A stretch of DNA of 64,000 bases from Massilia sp. YIM B02769 (lineage in GTDB: Bacteria; Pseudomonadota; Gammaproteobacteria; Burkholderiales; Burkholderiaceae_D): contig NZ_JASNRC010000007.1 of the NCBI RefSeq assembly GCF_030411995.1, positions 25,481 through 89,480 on the forward strand, in the 5' to 3' direction. A program made the translations under genes and the position numbers. How positions within the stretch are numbered: position 1 is the first letter of the stretch; every line of letters starts with the position of its first letter. Of this stretch, positions 46,593 to 54,709 are shown piece by piece. Below the pieces are notes generated by a model. The model ran no database searches, had not been told where the DNA came from, and saw nothing but the letters and a program-made list of their open reading frames with translations.

Positions 46593-47981
46593 ATGGACAT
46601 GAGCGTTTTCGATCTGTTCAAGATCGGTATCGGGCCATCGAGCTCGCACACGGTGGGGCCGATGGTGGCGGCGCGCCGCTTCCTGCTGGAGTCTGGCGCG
46701 CTGGACGACGCGGTGGGTGTCGAAGCCCACCTGTACGGGTCGCTGGCGCTGACCGGCGTCGGCCACGCCACCGACAAGGCGGTGATCCTAGGCCTGATGG
46801 GCGAGACGCCCCAGGACATCGACCCGGACACGGTCGAGGACAAGCTGGCCGAGGCGGAACTCGACGGCGTGCTGCGCCTGCTCGGCACGCACGAAGTGCC
46901 GTTCACGGCGCGCAGCAACCTGGTATGGCACAAGACCTCGACCCTGCCCGAGCACCCGAACGGCATGCGCTTCGTGCTGCAACTGAAGGATGGCAGCGTC
47001 ATCGAGCGCATCTATTATTCGGTGGGCGGCGGCTTCATCACCGCGGCCGGCGAAGCGCAGACGCGCGCCGCAGAAGCGCCGCAGGTGGGCGTACCGTTCC
47101 CCTTCGACACGATGAGCGAGCTGCTGGCCCACGGCAAGCAGCACGGCCTGACGATCCCGCACATGCTGCGCGCGAACGAGCTGGCGCGTATGAGCGAGGC
47201 GGAGCTGGATGCGGGCCTGGACCGCATCTGGGTCACGATGCGCGACTGTATCGCCCACGGCCTGGTCACCGAAGGGCAGCTGCCGGGCGGCCTGAACGTC
47301 AAGCGCCGCGCGGCCACACTGTGGAAGCAGGCCCACTGCAACGAGGGCAGGCGCGTCAACGAACTGCCGCACGACGCGACCCACCACGTGACCCTGTACG
47401 CGATGGCGGTGAACGAAGAGAACGCGGCCGGCGGGCGCGTGGTGACCGCGCCGACGAATGGCGCGGCCGGCATCATCCCGGCGGTGCTGCGCTACTACGC
47501 CGAGGATTGCCGTCCGAGCGACCCGGTCGCCGGCATCCGCGATTTTCTCTTGACCTCGTCGGCGATCGGCATGCTGTGCAAGAAGAACGCCTCGATCTCG
47601 GGCGCCGAAGTCGGCTGCCAGGGCGAAGTCGGCGTGGCTTGCGCGATGGCGGCGGCCGGCCTGGTGGCGGCGCTGGGCGGCTCGAACGAGCGCATCGAGA
47701 ACGCGGCCGAAATCGGCATCGAACACCACCTCGGCATGACCTGCGATCCGATCGGCGGGCTGGTGCAGATTCCCTGCATCGAGCGCAACGGCATGGGCGC
47801 GATCAAGGCGATCACGGCGGCTTCGCTGGCGCTGAAGGGCGACGGCACCCACTTCGTCAGCCTGGACAACGTGATCGAGACCATGCGCCAGACGGGGGCG
47901 GACATGCAGGCGAAGTACAAGGAGACTTCGCTGGGTGGCTTGGCGGTGCACGTTGTGACCGTGAATCACGCGGCTTGCTGA
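46593..47981 (+). CDS. sdaA: L-serine ammonia-lyase, iron-sulphur dependent
   Basis: A 462-residue single-chain enzyme. The N-terminal half begins [20 protein letters not shown]; the catalytic half contains [14 protein letters not shown] and [15 protein letters not shown], whose cysteines serve the 4Fe-4S cluster, and the chain ends NHAAC, the C-terminal Cys that caps the cluster in resting enzymes. It converts serine to pyruvate and ammonia. Placed after kbl and tdh, it would complete threonine to glycine to serine to pyruvate, with GlyA linking glycine and serine. GGAG precedes the ATG. Confidence 0.95.
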   Translation: MDMSVFDLFKIGIGPSSSHTVGPMVAARRFLLESGALDDAVGVEAHLYGSLALTGVGHATDKAVILGLMGETPQDIDPDTVEDKLAEAELDGVLRLLGTHEVPFTARSNLVWHKTSTLPEHPNGMRFVLQLKDGSVIERIYYSVGGGFITAAGEAQTRAAEAPQVGVPFPFDTMSELLAHGKQHGLTIPHMLRANELARMSEAELDAGLDRIWVTMRDCIAHGLVTEGQLPGGLNVKRRAATLWKQAHCNEGRRVNELPHDATHHVTLYAMAVNEENAAGGRVVTAPTNGAAGIIPAVLRYYAEDCRPSDPVAGIRDFLLTSSAIGMLCKKNASISGAEVGCQGEVGVACAMAAAGLVAALGGSNERIENAAEIGIEHHLGMTCDPIGGLVQIPCIERNGMGAIKAITAASLALKGDGTHFVSLDNVIETMRQTGADMQAKYKETSLGGLAVHVVTVNHAAC

Positions 47982-48028
47982 TCGGAGCTGGGCGCATCGC
48001 ATTCCCGCTCAGGGAATCGGGCCGGATG

Positions 48029-48218
48029 CGTTGACCGTACGGTGGGCACCCCGTGCCCACGCGGAAGCCGGCGTGGTGTTAGCCTGTGCCACATCGAAAC
48101 CGACGCGTTAACGCGGCGCCGATTGAGGCGTTACGATATCGCGTCGGTTTCGATTTGAATGCGGCAAACACGGCGCATCGTTCCGCGTGGGCACGGAGTG
48201 CCCACCGTACGGTTGACG
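48029..48218. repeat. Nested inverted repeat between sdaA and thrC
   Basis: Outer arms 48029-48064 and 48183-48218 match in inverse at 33 of 36 positions, and each contains its own hairpin (GTGGGCAC/GTGCCCAC). Inner arms ATCGAAACCGACGCG (48093-48107) and CGCGTCGGTTTCGAT (48140-48154) are perfect. The core here is CGTACGGTGGGC rather than GTAGGGTGGGC. It fills most of the 367-base gap 47982-48348; the remainder is the thrC promoter region. Confidence 0.85.
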
Positions 48219-48305
48219 CCGCCAGTTGCGGTTACGTCGGTGGAGCGCTCCTGTCTCCACGATCACACAATCTCGACCACACATACAGGATCTGCCGGCC
48301 CGCAC

Positions 48306-48311
48306 TATAAT
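48306..48311 (+). promoter_or_regulatory. Probable -10 element of the thrC-moeA-moaD promoter
   Basis: A perfect TATAAT lies 38 bases upstream of the thrC ATG. No good -35 is seen at 17 bases, so an activator may help. Confidence 0.5.
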
Positions 48312-48348
48312 AAAAGAATCAACGCGAGCCCAACCGGATCATTTACGT

Positions 48349-49824
48349 ATGCAATATGTGTCTACCCGCGCAACGAGCGCGTCCGCTTCCCGCAATCCGG
48401 AAACCTTCTCGAGCATCCTGCTCGGCGGCCTGGCCCCCGATGGCGGTCTGTTCATGCCGGCCACCTACCCGCAGGTGACGAACGACGAGCTGACCGCCTG
48501 GCGCCAGCTGTCCTACGCCGAGCTGGCCTATGAAATCCTGCGCAAGTTCGCGACCGACATTCCGGACGCCGACCTGAAAGCGCTCACCGCCAAGACCTAC
48601 ACCCCCGAGGTTTACCGCAACGCGCGCGAAGGCGAATCCGCCGCCGACATCACACCGCTGCGCACCCTCGAAGACGAGAACGGCCGCAAGCTGATCCTGC
48701 AAGCCCTGTCGAACGGCCCGACCCTGGCCTTCAAGGACATGGCCATGCAACTGCTCGGCAACCTGTTCGAATACGCGCTGGCCAAGAACGACGATGAGCT
48801 GAACATCTTCGGCGCCACCTCGGGCGACACCGGCAGCGCCGCCGAGTACGCGATGCGCGGCAAGCGCGGCGTGCGCGTGTTCATGCTCTCGCCGAACGAG
48901 AAGATGAGCGCCTTCCAGACCGCCCAGATGTTCAGCCTGCAGGACCCGAACATCTTCAACATCGCGGTCGAAGGCGTGTTTGACGACTGCCAGGACATGG
49001 TGAAAGCCGTCTCGAACGATTTGTCCTTCAAGGCGCGCCACAAGATCGGCACCGTGAACTCGATCAACTGGGCACGCGTCGTCGCCCAGGTGGTCTATTA
49101 CTTCCGCGGCTACCTCGCTGCCACGAGCAGCAACGAGCAAAAGGTCTCGTTCACCGTCCCGTCCGGGAACTTCGGCAACATCTGCGCCGGCCACATCGCG
49201 CGCATGATGGGCCTGCCGATCGATCGACTCGTGGTCGCCACCAACGAGAACGACGTGCTCGACGAATTCTTCCGCACCGGCGTCTACCGCGTGAGGAAGA
49301 GCGCCGAGACCTGGCACACCAGCAGCCCGTCGATGGACATCTCGAAGGCCTCGAACTTCGAGCGCTTCGTCTACGACCTGGTCGGCCAGGACAGCGAGCG
49401 CACTGCCGCCTTGTTCCGCAAGGTCGACACCCACGGCGGCTTCGACCTCTCGGGCGGGCCGGGCAGCGACGGCGACGAGTTCGCGCGCGTCGGCGAATAT
49501 GGCTTCGCCTCGGGCAAGTCGACCCATGCCGACCGCCTCGACACCATCCGCATGGCCTACGACGACTATGGCATCACCGTCGACACCCACACCGCCGACG
49601 GCATCAAGGTCGCGCGCGAGCACCTGGCCGAGGGCGTGCCGATGATCGTGCTCGAAACCGCGCTGGCCGCCAAGTTCAACGAGACCATCCTCGAAGCGAT
49701 CGGCGTCGATGCCGCGCGTCCGGCCGGCTTCGAAGAACTCGAAGCGCTGCCCCAGAAATTCGTGCTGATGCGCCCGAACGTCGACGAAATGAAGACCTTC
49801 ATCGCCGCGCATACCGGACTGTAA
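48349..49824 (+). CDS. thrC: Threonine synthase
   Basis: A 491-residue PLP enzyme of the long (bacterial/yeast) type. MQYVSTR is the standard start; TLAFKDMAMQ contains the cofactor Lys (129), and GATSGDTGSAAEYA binds phosphate. VPSGNFGNICAGHIAR and the C-terminal EALPQKFVLMRPN follow family order. It makes threonine from O-phosphohomoserine. Unusually, it lies next to a threonine-degradation operon. The moeA start follows 2 bases after its stop, so thrC, moeA and moaD form one unit. Confidence 0.96.
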   Translation: MQYVSTRATSASASRNPETFSSILLGGLAPDGGLFMPATYPQVTNDELTAWRQLSYAELAYEILRKFATDIPDADLKALTAKTYTPEVYRNAREGESAADITPLRTLEDENGRKLILQALSNGPTLAFKDMAMQLLGNLFEYALAKNDDELNIFGATSGDTGSAAEYAMRGKRGVRVFMLSPNEKMSAFQTAQMFSLQDPNIFNIAVEGVFDDCQDMVKAVSNDLSFKARHKIGTVNSINWARVVAQVVYYFRGYLAATSSNEQKVSFTVPSGNFGNICAGHIARMMGLPIDRLVVATNENDVLDEFFRTGVYRVRKSAETWHTSSPSMDISKASNFERFVYDLVGQDSERTAALFRKVDTHGGFDLSGGPGSDGDEFARVGEYGFASGKSTHADRLDTIRMAYDDYGITVDTHTADGIKVAREHLAEGVPMIVLETALAAKFNETILEAIGVDAARPAGFEELEALPQKFVLMRPNVDEMKTFIAAHTGL

Positions 49825-49826
49825 CC

Positions 49827-51083
49827 ATGACACCAACGATTGAGAAACTTGCGCCGCGCGCGATGCTGACCGTGCGCGAAGCGCTCGACACGCTGCTCGC
49901 CGCCGTGCATCCCGTAGCGGATATCGAGCAGGTGGCCACGCTCGACGCGAATGGCCGCGTGCTGGCCGCGGACCAGGCCTCGACCATCGACGTGCCCTCG
50001 GCCGACAACACGCAAATGGATGGCTATGCCGTGCGCGCCGCCGATTGTGTGAATGGCGGCGCCTCGCTGCGCGTGGCCCAGCGCATTCCGGCCGGCGTCG
50101 TCGGCGAGCCCCTGGAATTCGGCACCGCCGCGCGCATCTTCACCGGCGCCATGATCCCGCAAGGGGCGGACGCCGTGGTGATGCAGGAGCAGTGCGAAGC
50201 CCAGGGCGACAACGTTGTGATCCGCCACACGCCCAAGGCCGGCGAGTGGATTCGCCGCACCGGCGAAGACATCGTCGCCGGCTCGACCATCCTGGCCGCC
50301 GGCACGCGTTTGCGCAGCCAGGAACTGGGACTGGCTGCCTCGGTTGGCCTGGCGACACTGCCGGTACGCCGCCGCGTGCGCGTGGCCGTGTTCTTCACCG
50401 GCGACGAGCTGACCATGCCGGGCGAAGCACCGAATGGCCAGCTGGCGCCGGGCGCGATCTACAACTCGAACCGGTTCACCCTGCGCGGCCTGCTGGAAAA
50501 CTTCGGCTGCGCATTCACCGACTACGGCATCGTGCCCGATTCGCTCGACGCCACCCGCGCCACGCTGCGCGAAGCGGCGCGCGAGCATGACCTGATCATC
50601 ACCTCGGGCGGTGTGTCGGTGGGCGAGGAAGACCACATCAAGCCGGCCGTGGAAGCGGAAGGGCAGCTGAACATGTGGCAGATCGCCGTCAAGCCGGGCA
50701 AACCGCTGGCGTTCGGCCAGGTGAACAGGGACGGTGGTTCGAGCTACTTCATCGGCCTGCCGGGCAACCCGGTGTCGAGCTTCATCACCTTCCTGCTGTT
50801 CGTGCGGCCTTTCCTGCTGCGCCTGCAGGGCGTGAGCGGGCCGGTCGAGCCGCGCGCCTACGGGATGCGCGCCGACTTCAACCTGCCGAAAGCCGACCGC
50901 CGCAACGAGTTCCTGCGCGTGCGCGTGAATGCCGGTGGCGGCCTGGAGCTGTTCACCAACCAGGGCTCGGGCGTGCTGACTTCCACCGTGTGGGGCGACG
51001 GCCTGGTCGACAACCCGCCGGGACGCGTCATCAATGAAGGCGACATCGTGCGCTTCATTCCCTTTGCCGAACTCCAGCATTAA
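49827..51083 (+). CDS. moeA: Molybdopterin molybdotransferase
   Basis: A 418-residue protein with ADNTQMDGYAVRAAD, IFTGAMIPQGADAVVMQE, the GDEL motif (FFTGDELTMPG) and the catalytic-site region TSGGVSVGEEDH, then GLPGNPVSSF. It inserts molybdate into adenylylated molybdopterin. It is translationally close to thrC (2 bases) and to moaD (6 bases), an order common in Burkholderiales. Confidence 0.96.
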   Translation: MTPTIEKLAPRAMLTVREALDTLLAAVHPVADIEQVATLDANGRVLAADQASTIDVPSADNTQMDGYAVRAADCVNGGASLRVAQRIPAGVVGEPLEFGTAARIFTGAMIPQGADAVVMQEQCEAQGDNVVIRHTPKAGEWIRRTGEDIVAGSTILAAGTRLRSQELGLAASVGLATLPVRRRVRVAVFFTGDELTMPGEAPNGQLAPGAIYNSNRFTLRGLLENFGCAFTDYGIVPDSLDATRATLREAAREHDLIITSGGVSVGEEDHIKPAVEAEGQLNMWQIAVKPGKPLAFGQVNRDGGSSYFIGLPGNPVSSFITFLLFVRPFLLRLQGVSGPVEPRAYGMRADFNLPKADRRNEFLRVRVNAGGGLELFTNQGSGVLTSTVWGDGLVDNPPGRVINEGDIVRFIPFAELQH

Positions 51084-51089
51084 ACGACC

Positions 51090-51347
51090 ATGCAGATCGA
51101 ACTGAAATTCTTTGCCTCCGTGCGCGAGGCCCTGGGCCTGGCGCAGGAGCGCGTCGACCTGCCCGAGGACGTGCGCACCGTGGGTGCGGTACGCGACTAC
51201 CTGATCGCACGCGGCGGCGTCTGGGCCGAGACCCTGGCGCACGGGCGTGCGCTGCGCATGGCGTTCAACCATGTGATGTGCGCGCCGGAGACGGCGATTG
51301 TCGAAGGTGGGGAAGTGGCGTTCTTCCCGCCTGTTACCGGCGGTTGA
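51090..51347 (+). CDS. moaD: Molybdopterin synthase sulphur-carrier subunit
   Basis: An 85-residue ubiquitin-fold protein ending PPVTGG; the C-terminal Gly-Gly becomes a thiocarboxylate that supplies the dithiolene sulphur. LKFFASVREALG is the usual first strand/helix. The partner moaE normally follows in this gene order but is absent here; a repeat element starts 5 bases after the stop. Confidence 0.94.
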   Translation: MQIELKFFASVREALGLAQERVDLPEDVRTVGAVRDYLIARGGVWAETLAHGRALRMAFNHVMCAPETAIVEGGEVAFFPPVTGG

Positions 51348-51351
51348 AAGG

Positions 51352-51468
51352 CGTAGGGTGGGCGCCCTGTGCCCACGCGTGAACGTAAATCATTGTTGGC
51401 TTGATTGGCGTCCAGCTTGCCCAACAATGTTCATGTTTCACGCGTGGGCACGGGGCGCCCACCCTACG
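51352..51468. repeat. Long inverted repeat after moaD
   Basis: Arms of 32 bases (51352-51383 and 51437-51468) pair at 31 positions: 16 bases starting CGTAGGGTGGGCGCCC, one mismatch, then 15 bases GTGCCCACGCGTGAA. A second nine-base pair, CATTGTTGG/CCAACAATG, lies inside. A single RNA strand would fold into a very stable hairpin. Confidence 0.9.
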
Positions 51469-51490
51469 GATTCTGGCGCTCGTTGAACGC

Positions 51491-51517
51491 GTGGACGGGA
51501 AACCCGTCCACCCTACC
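51491..51517 (-). repeat. Hairpin repeat after the TRAP binding-protein gene
   Basis: GTGGACGGG-aaa-CCCGTCCAC followed by CCTACC: on the minus strand it reads GGTAGGGTGGACGGG, starting 2 bases after the TAA of the TRAP gene. Same family as the other repeats. Confidence 0.8.
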
Positions 51518-51519
51518 AG

Positions 51520-52563
51520 TTACAACGCCGCGATCGACTTCTCGGCCAGCGCCAGCAGCTTCGCGCAGTTGTCGCTGCGCCCGCCGAACTCGCGCCAGGC
51601 CGTGGTACGCGCCACCGCCTGCCACTGCTTCAGCGACTCGGCATCCATGTCCGCCACCTGCGCACCGGCGCGCGAATAATAGCCGGCCACCGCCTGGTCG
51701 TCGGCCATCGCCTGGCGCAGCGCGAATTTTTCCAGGTCCGCGCCGACCGTCATGATCGCTTCCTGCTGCTGCCTGGTCAGGCGCGAGAAGACCGTCTTCG
51801 ACATCATCAGCGGCTCCAGCATGAACCAGTAGCCGCCGCCGCGCGCCGTGGTCAGCGAGCGCGCCACGTCGGCCAGGCGGAAGGTGATCAGCGACGTCGA
51901 TGAGGTGAACGCCGCGTCCAGCGCGCCGCTCTTCATGGCGTCGCGGATCTCGTTGGACGGCATGTTGACGATCGTGGCGCCGGCGTCCTGCAGGATCAGG
52001 TCCATCTCGTGCGAACCGCCGCGGGCTTTCAGGCCCTGCACCTGTTCCGGCCGCAGGATCGGCTCGGCGCCGCGCGAGGCCACGCCGCCGGCCTGCCAGA
52101 TCCAGCTGATCACGACCAGGCCCTGGCTGTCCAGGATGCGCATCAGTTCCTTGCCGACGTCGGCGTTCTTCCAGGCATAGCCTTGCTGGTACGACGTCAC
52201 CAGGCCCGGCATCAGGCCGATGTTCGCTTCCGGCGATTCGGCGCCGGCATACGACAGCGGCACCAGCGCCAGGTCGAGGCTGCCCTTGCGCAGCGCGCCG
52301 AACTGGGCGTTCGGCTGCATCAGCGCGGAATTCGGGTAGATCGAGAACTTCAGGCTGCCGCGCGTGCGTTTTTCCACCTCGGTGGCAAACATGCGGCACA
52401 GGCGGTCGCGGAAGTCGCCTTCCGTGATGCTACCGCCAGGGAATTGATGCGAGATCTTCATCGACTGCGAAGCGGCCCATGCGCTGCCGAGCCACAAAGG
52501 ACTGGACGCGAGCGCACCCAGTACTGTCCTGCGAGCCAGTGATGGCCGTGACATTTCCGACAT
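51520..52563 (-). CDS. TRAP transporter substrate-binding protein (DctP family), orphan
   Basis: A 347-residue periplasmic protein with a twin-arginine-like signal (LARRTVLGALASSPLWLGSAWA, signal end near residue 32). The mature part shows DctP features: LCRMFATEVEKRTRGSLKFSIYPNSAL and the conserved MPSNEIRDAMKSGALDAAFT segment. These proteins bind organic acids for DctQM permeases; no dctQ/dctM lies nearby. The ATG at 52563 is preferred because GGAGG is six bases upstream; the ATG at 52569 has it touching. A promoter with an embedded dyad is upstream. Confidence 0.9.
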   Translation of the reverse strand: MSEMSRPSLARRTVLGALASSPLWLGSAWAASQSMKISHQFPGGSITEGDFRDRLCRMFATEVEKRTRGSLKFSIYPNSALMQPNAQFGALRKGSLDLALVPLSYAGAESPEANIGLMPGLVTSYQQGYAWKNADVGKELMRILDSQGLVVISWIWQAGGVASRGAEPILRPEQVQGLKARGGSHEMDLILQDAGATIVNMPSNEIRDAMKSGALDAAFTSSTSLITFRLADVARSLTTARGGGYWFMLEPLMMSKTVFSRLTRQQQEAIMTVGADLEKFALRQAMADDQAVAGYYSRAGAQVADMDAESLKQWQAVARTTAWREFGGRSDNCAKLLALAEKSIAAL

Positions 52564-52642
52564 ACTCATCCTCCAAGATGATTGAACGGCCGGCAAATCG
52601 TGCGCCCATCATGGGGCTGCATCGTTCACCTGCGTCTGCATA

Positions 52643-52670
52643 AGAATATTCCCATGACATCCCATGTCAA
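52643..52670 (-). promoter_or_regulatory. Promoter and embedded dyad for the TRAP gene
   Basis: On the minus strand TTGACA (52670-52665), a 16-base spacer and TATTCT (52648-52643). The dyad TGACAT-ccc-ATGTCA (52655-52669) covers the -35 edge and spacer, a position suited to repression. Confidence 0.55.
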
Positions 52671-52781
52671 GAAGAATATTGTTGACTTAACAAATGCAGG
52701 ATGAATAACTCGCCGGCGAGCACGCCAGTATCGGCCCGTCCCGCAGGACGGACCTGAGGTAGATCAAGGAGGAAAACGGCG

Positions 52782-53009
52782 TTATTTCTTGTCCAGCCGC
52801 TCGCAGACCGCGCAGTCCAGCCCTTTGCGCATGTTGTAAAAACGCCGCCCGATGAACAGCGCCGAGGCGACGACCGACCAGGCCAGGGCCGACGGCCAGG
52901 CGCGGGCAAAGGCTTCGCCGCGAATCAGGACGTCGACCGCGATGAGCAGCGCGAACATCGAGCCGGCGGCGAACAGGTACTGGCTGATCCAGTGGGACAT
53001 GGTGGGCAT
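52782..53009 (-). CDS. Small membrane protein with C-terminal CxxC
   Basis: A 75-residue protein with two hydrophobic segments (about 9-28 and 41-58) and a short tail containing DCAVCERL, a CxxC that could bind metal or form a disulphide. Family not recognised. It is the last gene of a leftward operon, 9 bases after the alpha/beta hydrolase. An internal ATG at 53000 would shorten it by three residues. Confidence 0.7.
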   Translation of the reverse strand: MPTMSHWISQYLFAAGSMFALLIAVDVLIRGEAFARAWPSALAWSVVASALFIGRRFYNMRKGLDCAVCERLDKK

Positions 53010-53018
53010 GGTGTCTCC

Positions 53019-53960
53019 TTACAGGTTGTTCAGGAACTGGCGCAACGCGTCGTTCACGGCGCGGGGCTGGTCGAGCATGGCGAAGTGGCGCGCGTTGTCG
53101 ATGAGTTTGACGTCCAGCTTCGGCGTGCCGGTCATCAGTTCCCGATAATACGCCACCTTCTCGCCGCCGGACATCCCCGTCAGGGCTTCATCCGGGCCGA
53201 AGGAGGGCGCGAGGACCAGCACCGGAACGCGGATTTTCGGCAGATCGGCGCGCAGGTCGAGCGCCATCACCGCGCCGGCGTAGTCCGCCACCGCCAGCGG
53301 ATCGCTGCGCGCGGTGAGCTTGGCGATGTCGTCGGCTTTGCCCATGTCGACCACGCCCATGGTGCGCATGTACTGTCTCTGCTGCGCGGCAAAGGCAGGC
53401 CCGACTGCGGCAGCCATCTGCTTGCGAACCGCTTCGCCCATCGCCGGGCGCTGGGCGGTCGGCATGTCCTCGGTGCGCGGGAACACCGGCAAGCCGTCGA
53501 TGGCGACCACGCCGCCCAATGCATCGGGCAGGTCTTCGGCAAGGGCGATCGACAGCGTCGCGCCGATGCTGTGGCCGATCAGTACCGGCTTGGCGAGGTG
53601 GCGAGAGGAGATCAGTTCGGCCAGCGTGGCCTTCGCTGTCATGAAGCGGTTCTCGGCAGCGGCGTCGCCGGCAGGCACGGGGCGCCCATCGAAGCCGGGC
53701 AGGGTGACGACGTAGATCGTGTGGCCGTTCCCCAGTTCGCGCACCGTCTCCTGCCACACCCAGCCCCCGGTCGCCAGGCCGGGAATCAGGACCAGCGGTT
53801 TCGCGCCGTTGCCGTGGCGCTCGACCAGCATGCCCTTGATGTCAAAACGCTCGGCGGGTGCGATGGTGGCGGCAAACCGGTTGGCAGGCTGCGGCGCGTC
53901 CTGTGCGAATGCGGGCGCGCCGGCGCCGAGGATCAATGCGAACAACAATGCTGCTTTCAT
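53019..53960 (-). CDS. Secreted alpha/beta hydrolase
   Basis: A 313-residue protein with a Sec signal (MKAALLFALILGAGAPAFAQ). LVLIPGLATGGWVW gives the oxyanion loop, IGHSIGATLS the nucleophile Ser near 131, and NARHFAMLDQPRA the catalytic His near the end; an acid in VLVLAPSFGPDE precedes it. It is a general esterase/lipase-like hydrolase of unknown substrate. Its start overlaps the stop of the small XRE regulator (ATGA), so the two are coupled. Confidence 0.9.
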   Translation of the reverse strand: MKAALLFALILGAGAPAFAQDAPQPANRFAATIAPAERFDIKGMLVERHGNGAKPLVLIPGLATGGWVWQETVRELGNGHTIYVVTLPGFDGRPVPAGDAAAENRFMTAKATLAELISSRHLAKPVLIGHSIGATLSIALAEDLPDALGGVVAIDGLPVFPRTEDMPTAQRPAMGEAVRKQMAAAVGPAFAAQQRQYMRTMGVVDMGKADDIAKLTARSDPLAVADYAGAVMALDLRADLPKIRVPVLVLAPSFGPDEALTGMSGGEKVAYYRELMTGTPKLDVKLIDNARHFAMLDQPRAVNDALRQFLNNL

Positions 53961-54160
53961 GCTGGCTCCTGGTCGGGGGTGAAGATGGCTTCGATCGGTT
54001 GCTGGAAGATTTTCGAGATGGCGAATGCGAGCGGCAGGCTGGGGTCGTACTTGCCGTTCTCGATCGCGATCACGGTCTGGCGTGACACGTCCAGCAGCTC
54101 GGCCAGGTGGGCCTGGCTCCAGCCGTGTTCGGCGCGCAGTTCGCGGAGGAGGTTTTTCAT
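53957..54160 (-). CDS. Small XRE-type transcriptional regulator
   Basis: A 67-residue protein that is almost only a helix-turn-helix (LRAEHGWSQAHLAELLDVSR, then QTVIAIENGKYDPS). It resembles the short regulators commonly paired with a small membrane protein. Its start overlaps the upstream membrane-protein gene by 4 bases, and its stop overlaps the hydrolase start. The dyad TGTAAAG-n4-CTTTACA at the operon's 5' end is its likely target. Confidence 0.92.
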   Translation of the reverse strand: MKNLLRELRAEHGWSQAHLAELLDVSRQTVIAIENGKYDPSLPLAFAISKIFQQPIEAIFTPDQEPA

Positions 54161-54567
54161 TTGCCCGTCAGCTTGCGGATGACCTGCACGATGCCGAAGG
54201 TGCCGCACAACACGCACCAGACCGTGAACATCGACAGCTTCGGGTAGCCGGCGGTTTCGAGGAAGCCGTAGGTGAAGGTGAGGCCGGCGGTAATGGCGGC
54301 GGCCAGCGCGACGTTTTCCGTGAGCTGCTTGCGGATGAATTCGTCGACCCGCGCCAGATGGCGCACGATGGCCCAGATGGCGGCGCCGAAGCCGATCATC
54401 GGACTCACCAGCACCAGGGTGCGCAGCACGCCTTCCTCCATCGGGCGGCCGAAGCGGATGGCCGCCACCAGCAGCAGGGTGTACAGCGCGATCGCGCCGA
54501 ACAGCTCGCGATGGTAGGTCCTGGTGACGCGTTTTTCGTGGCGCATTTCACTCCGCATGTTATTCAT
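54157..54567 (-). CDS. Four-helix membrane protein preceding the XRE regulator
   Basis: A 136-residue protein with a charged N-terminus (RHEKRVTRTYHREL) and about four hydrophobic helices (near 22-40, 48-68, 84-104, 110-128). DEFIRKQLTENVALAAA lies between helices 2 and 3. No enzymatic motif; it belongs with the small membrane partners of short XRE regulators. A start at 54558 (third ATG codon) is also possible. It is the first gene of the leftward operon of four. Confidence 0.8.
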   Translation of the reverse strand: MNNMRSEMRHEKRVTRTYHRELFGAIALYTLLLVAAIRFGRPMEEGVLRTLVLVSPMIGFGAAIWAIVRHLARVDEFIRKQLTENVALAAAITAGLTFTYGFLETAGYPKLSMFTVWCVLCGTFGIVQVIRKLTGK

Positions 54568-54590
54568 CTCCGGCTCCGATGAAGGGGTTA

Positions 54591-54608
54591 TGTAAAGGAT
54601 ACTTTACA
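54591..54608. promoter_or_regulatory. Probable operator of the small XRE regulator
   Basis: TGTAAAG-gata-CTTTACA is a perfect dyad 24 bases upstream of the membrane-protein start. A further CTTTACA half-site begins at 54642, exactly 40 bases from the first, between this operon and the divergent flavoprotein gene. Confidence 0.7.
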
Positions 54609-54709
54609 TGCTAGATCAACAAAAAACCGATGTCAAGCACCCTTTACATTTGGCCTTGCCGGTCCGATCTCGACTACAATGCGGCCTCTCCATTTCAGCG
54701 TCAGCCAGC

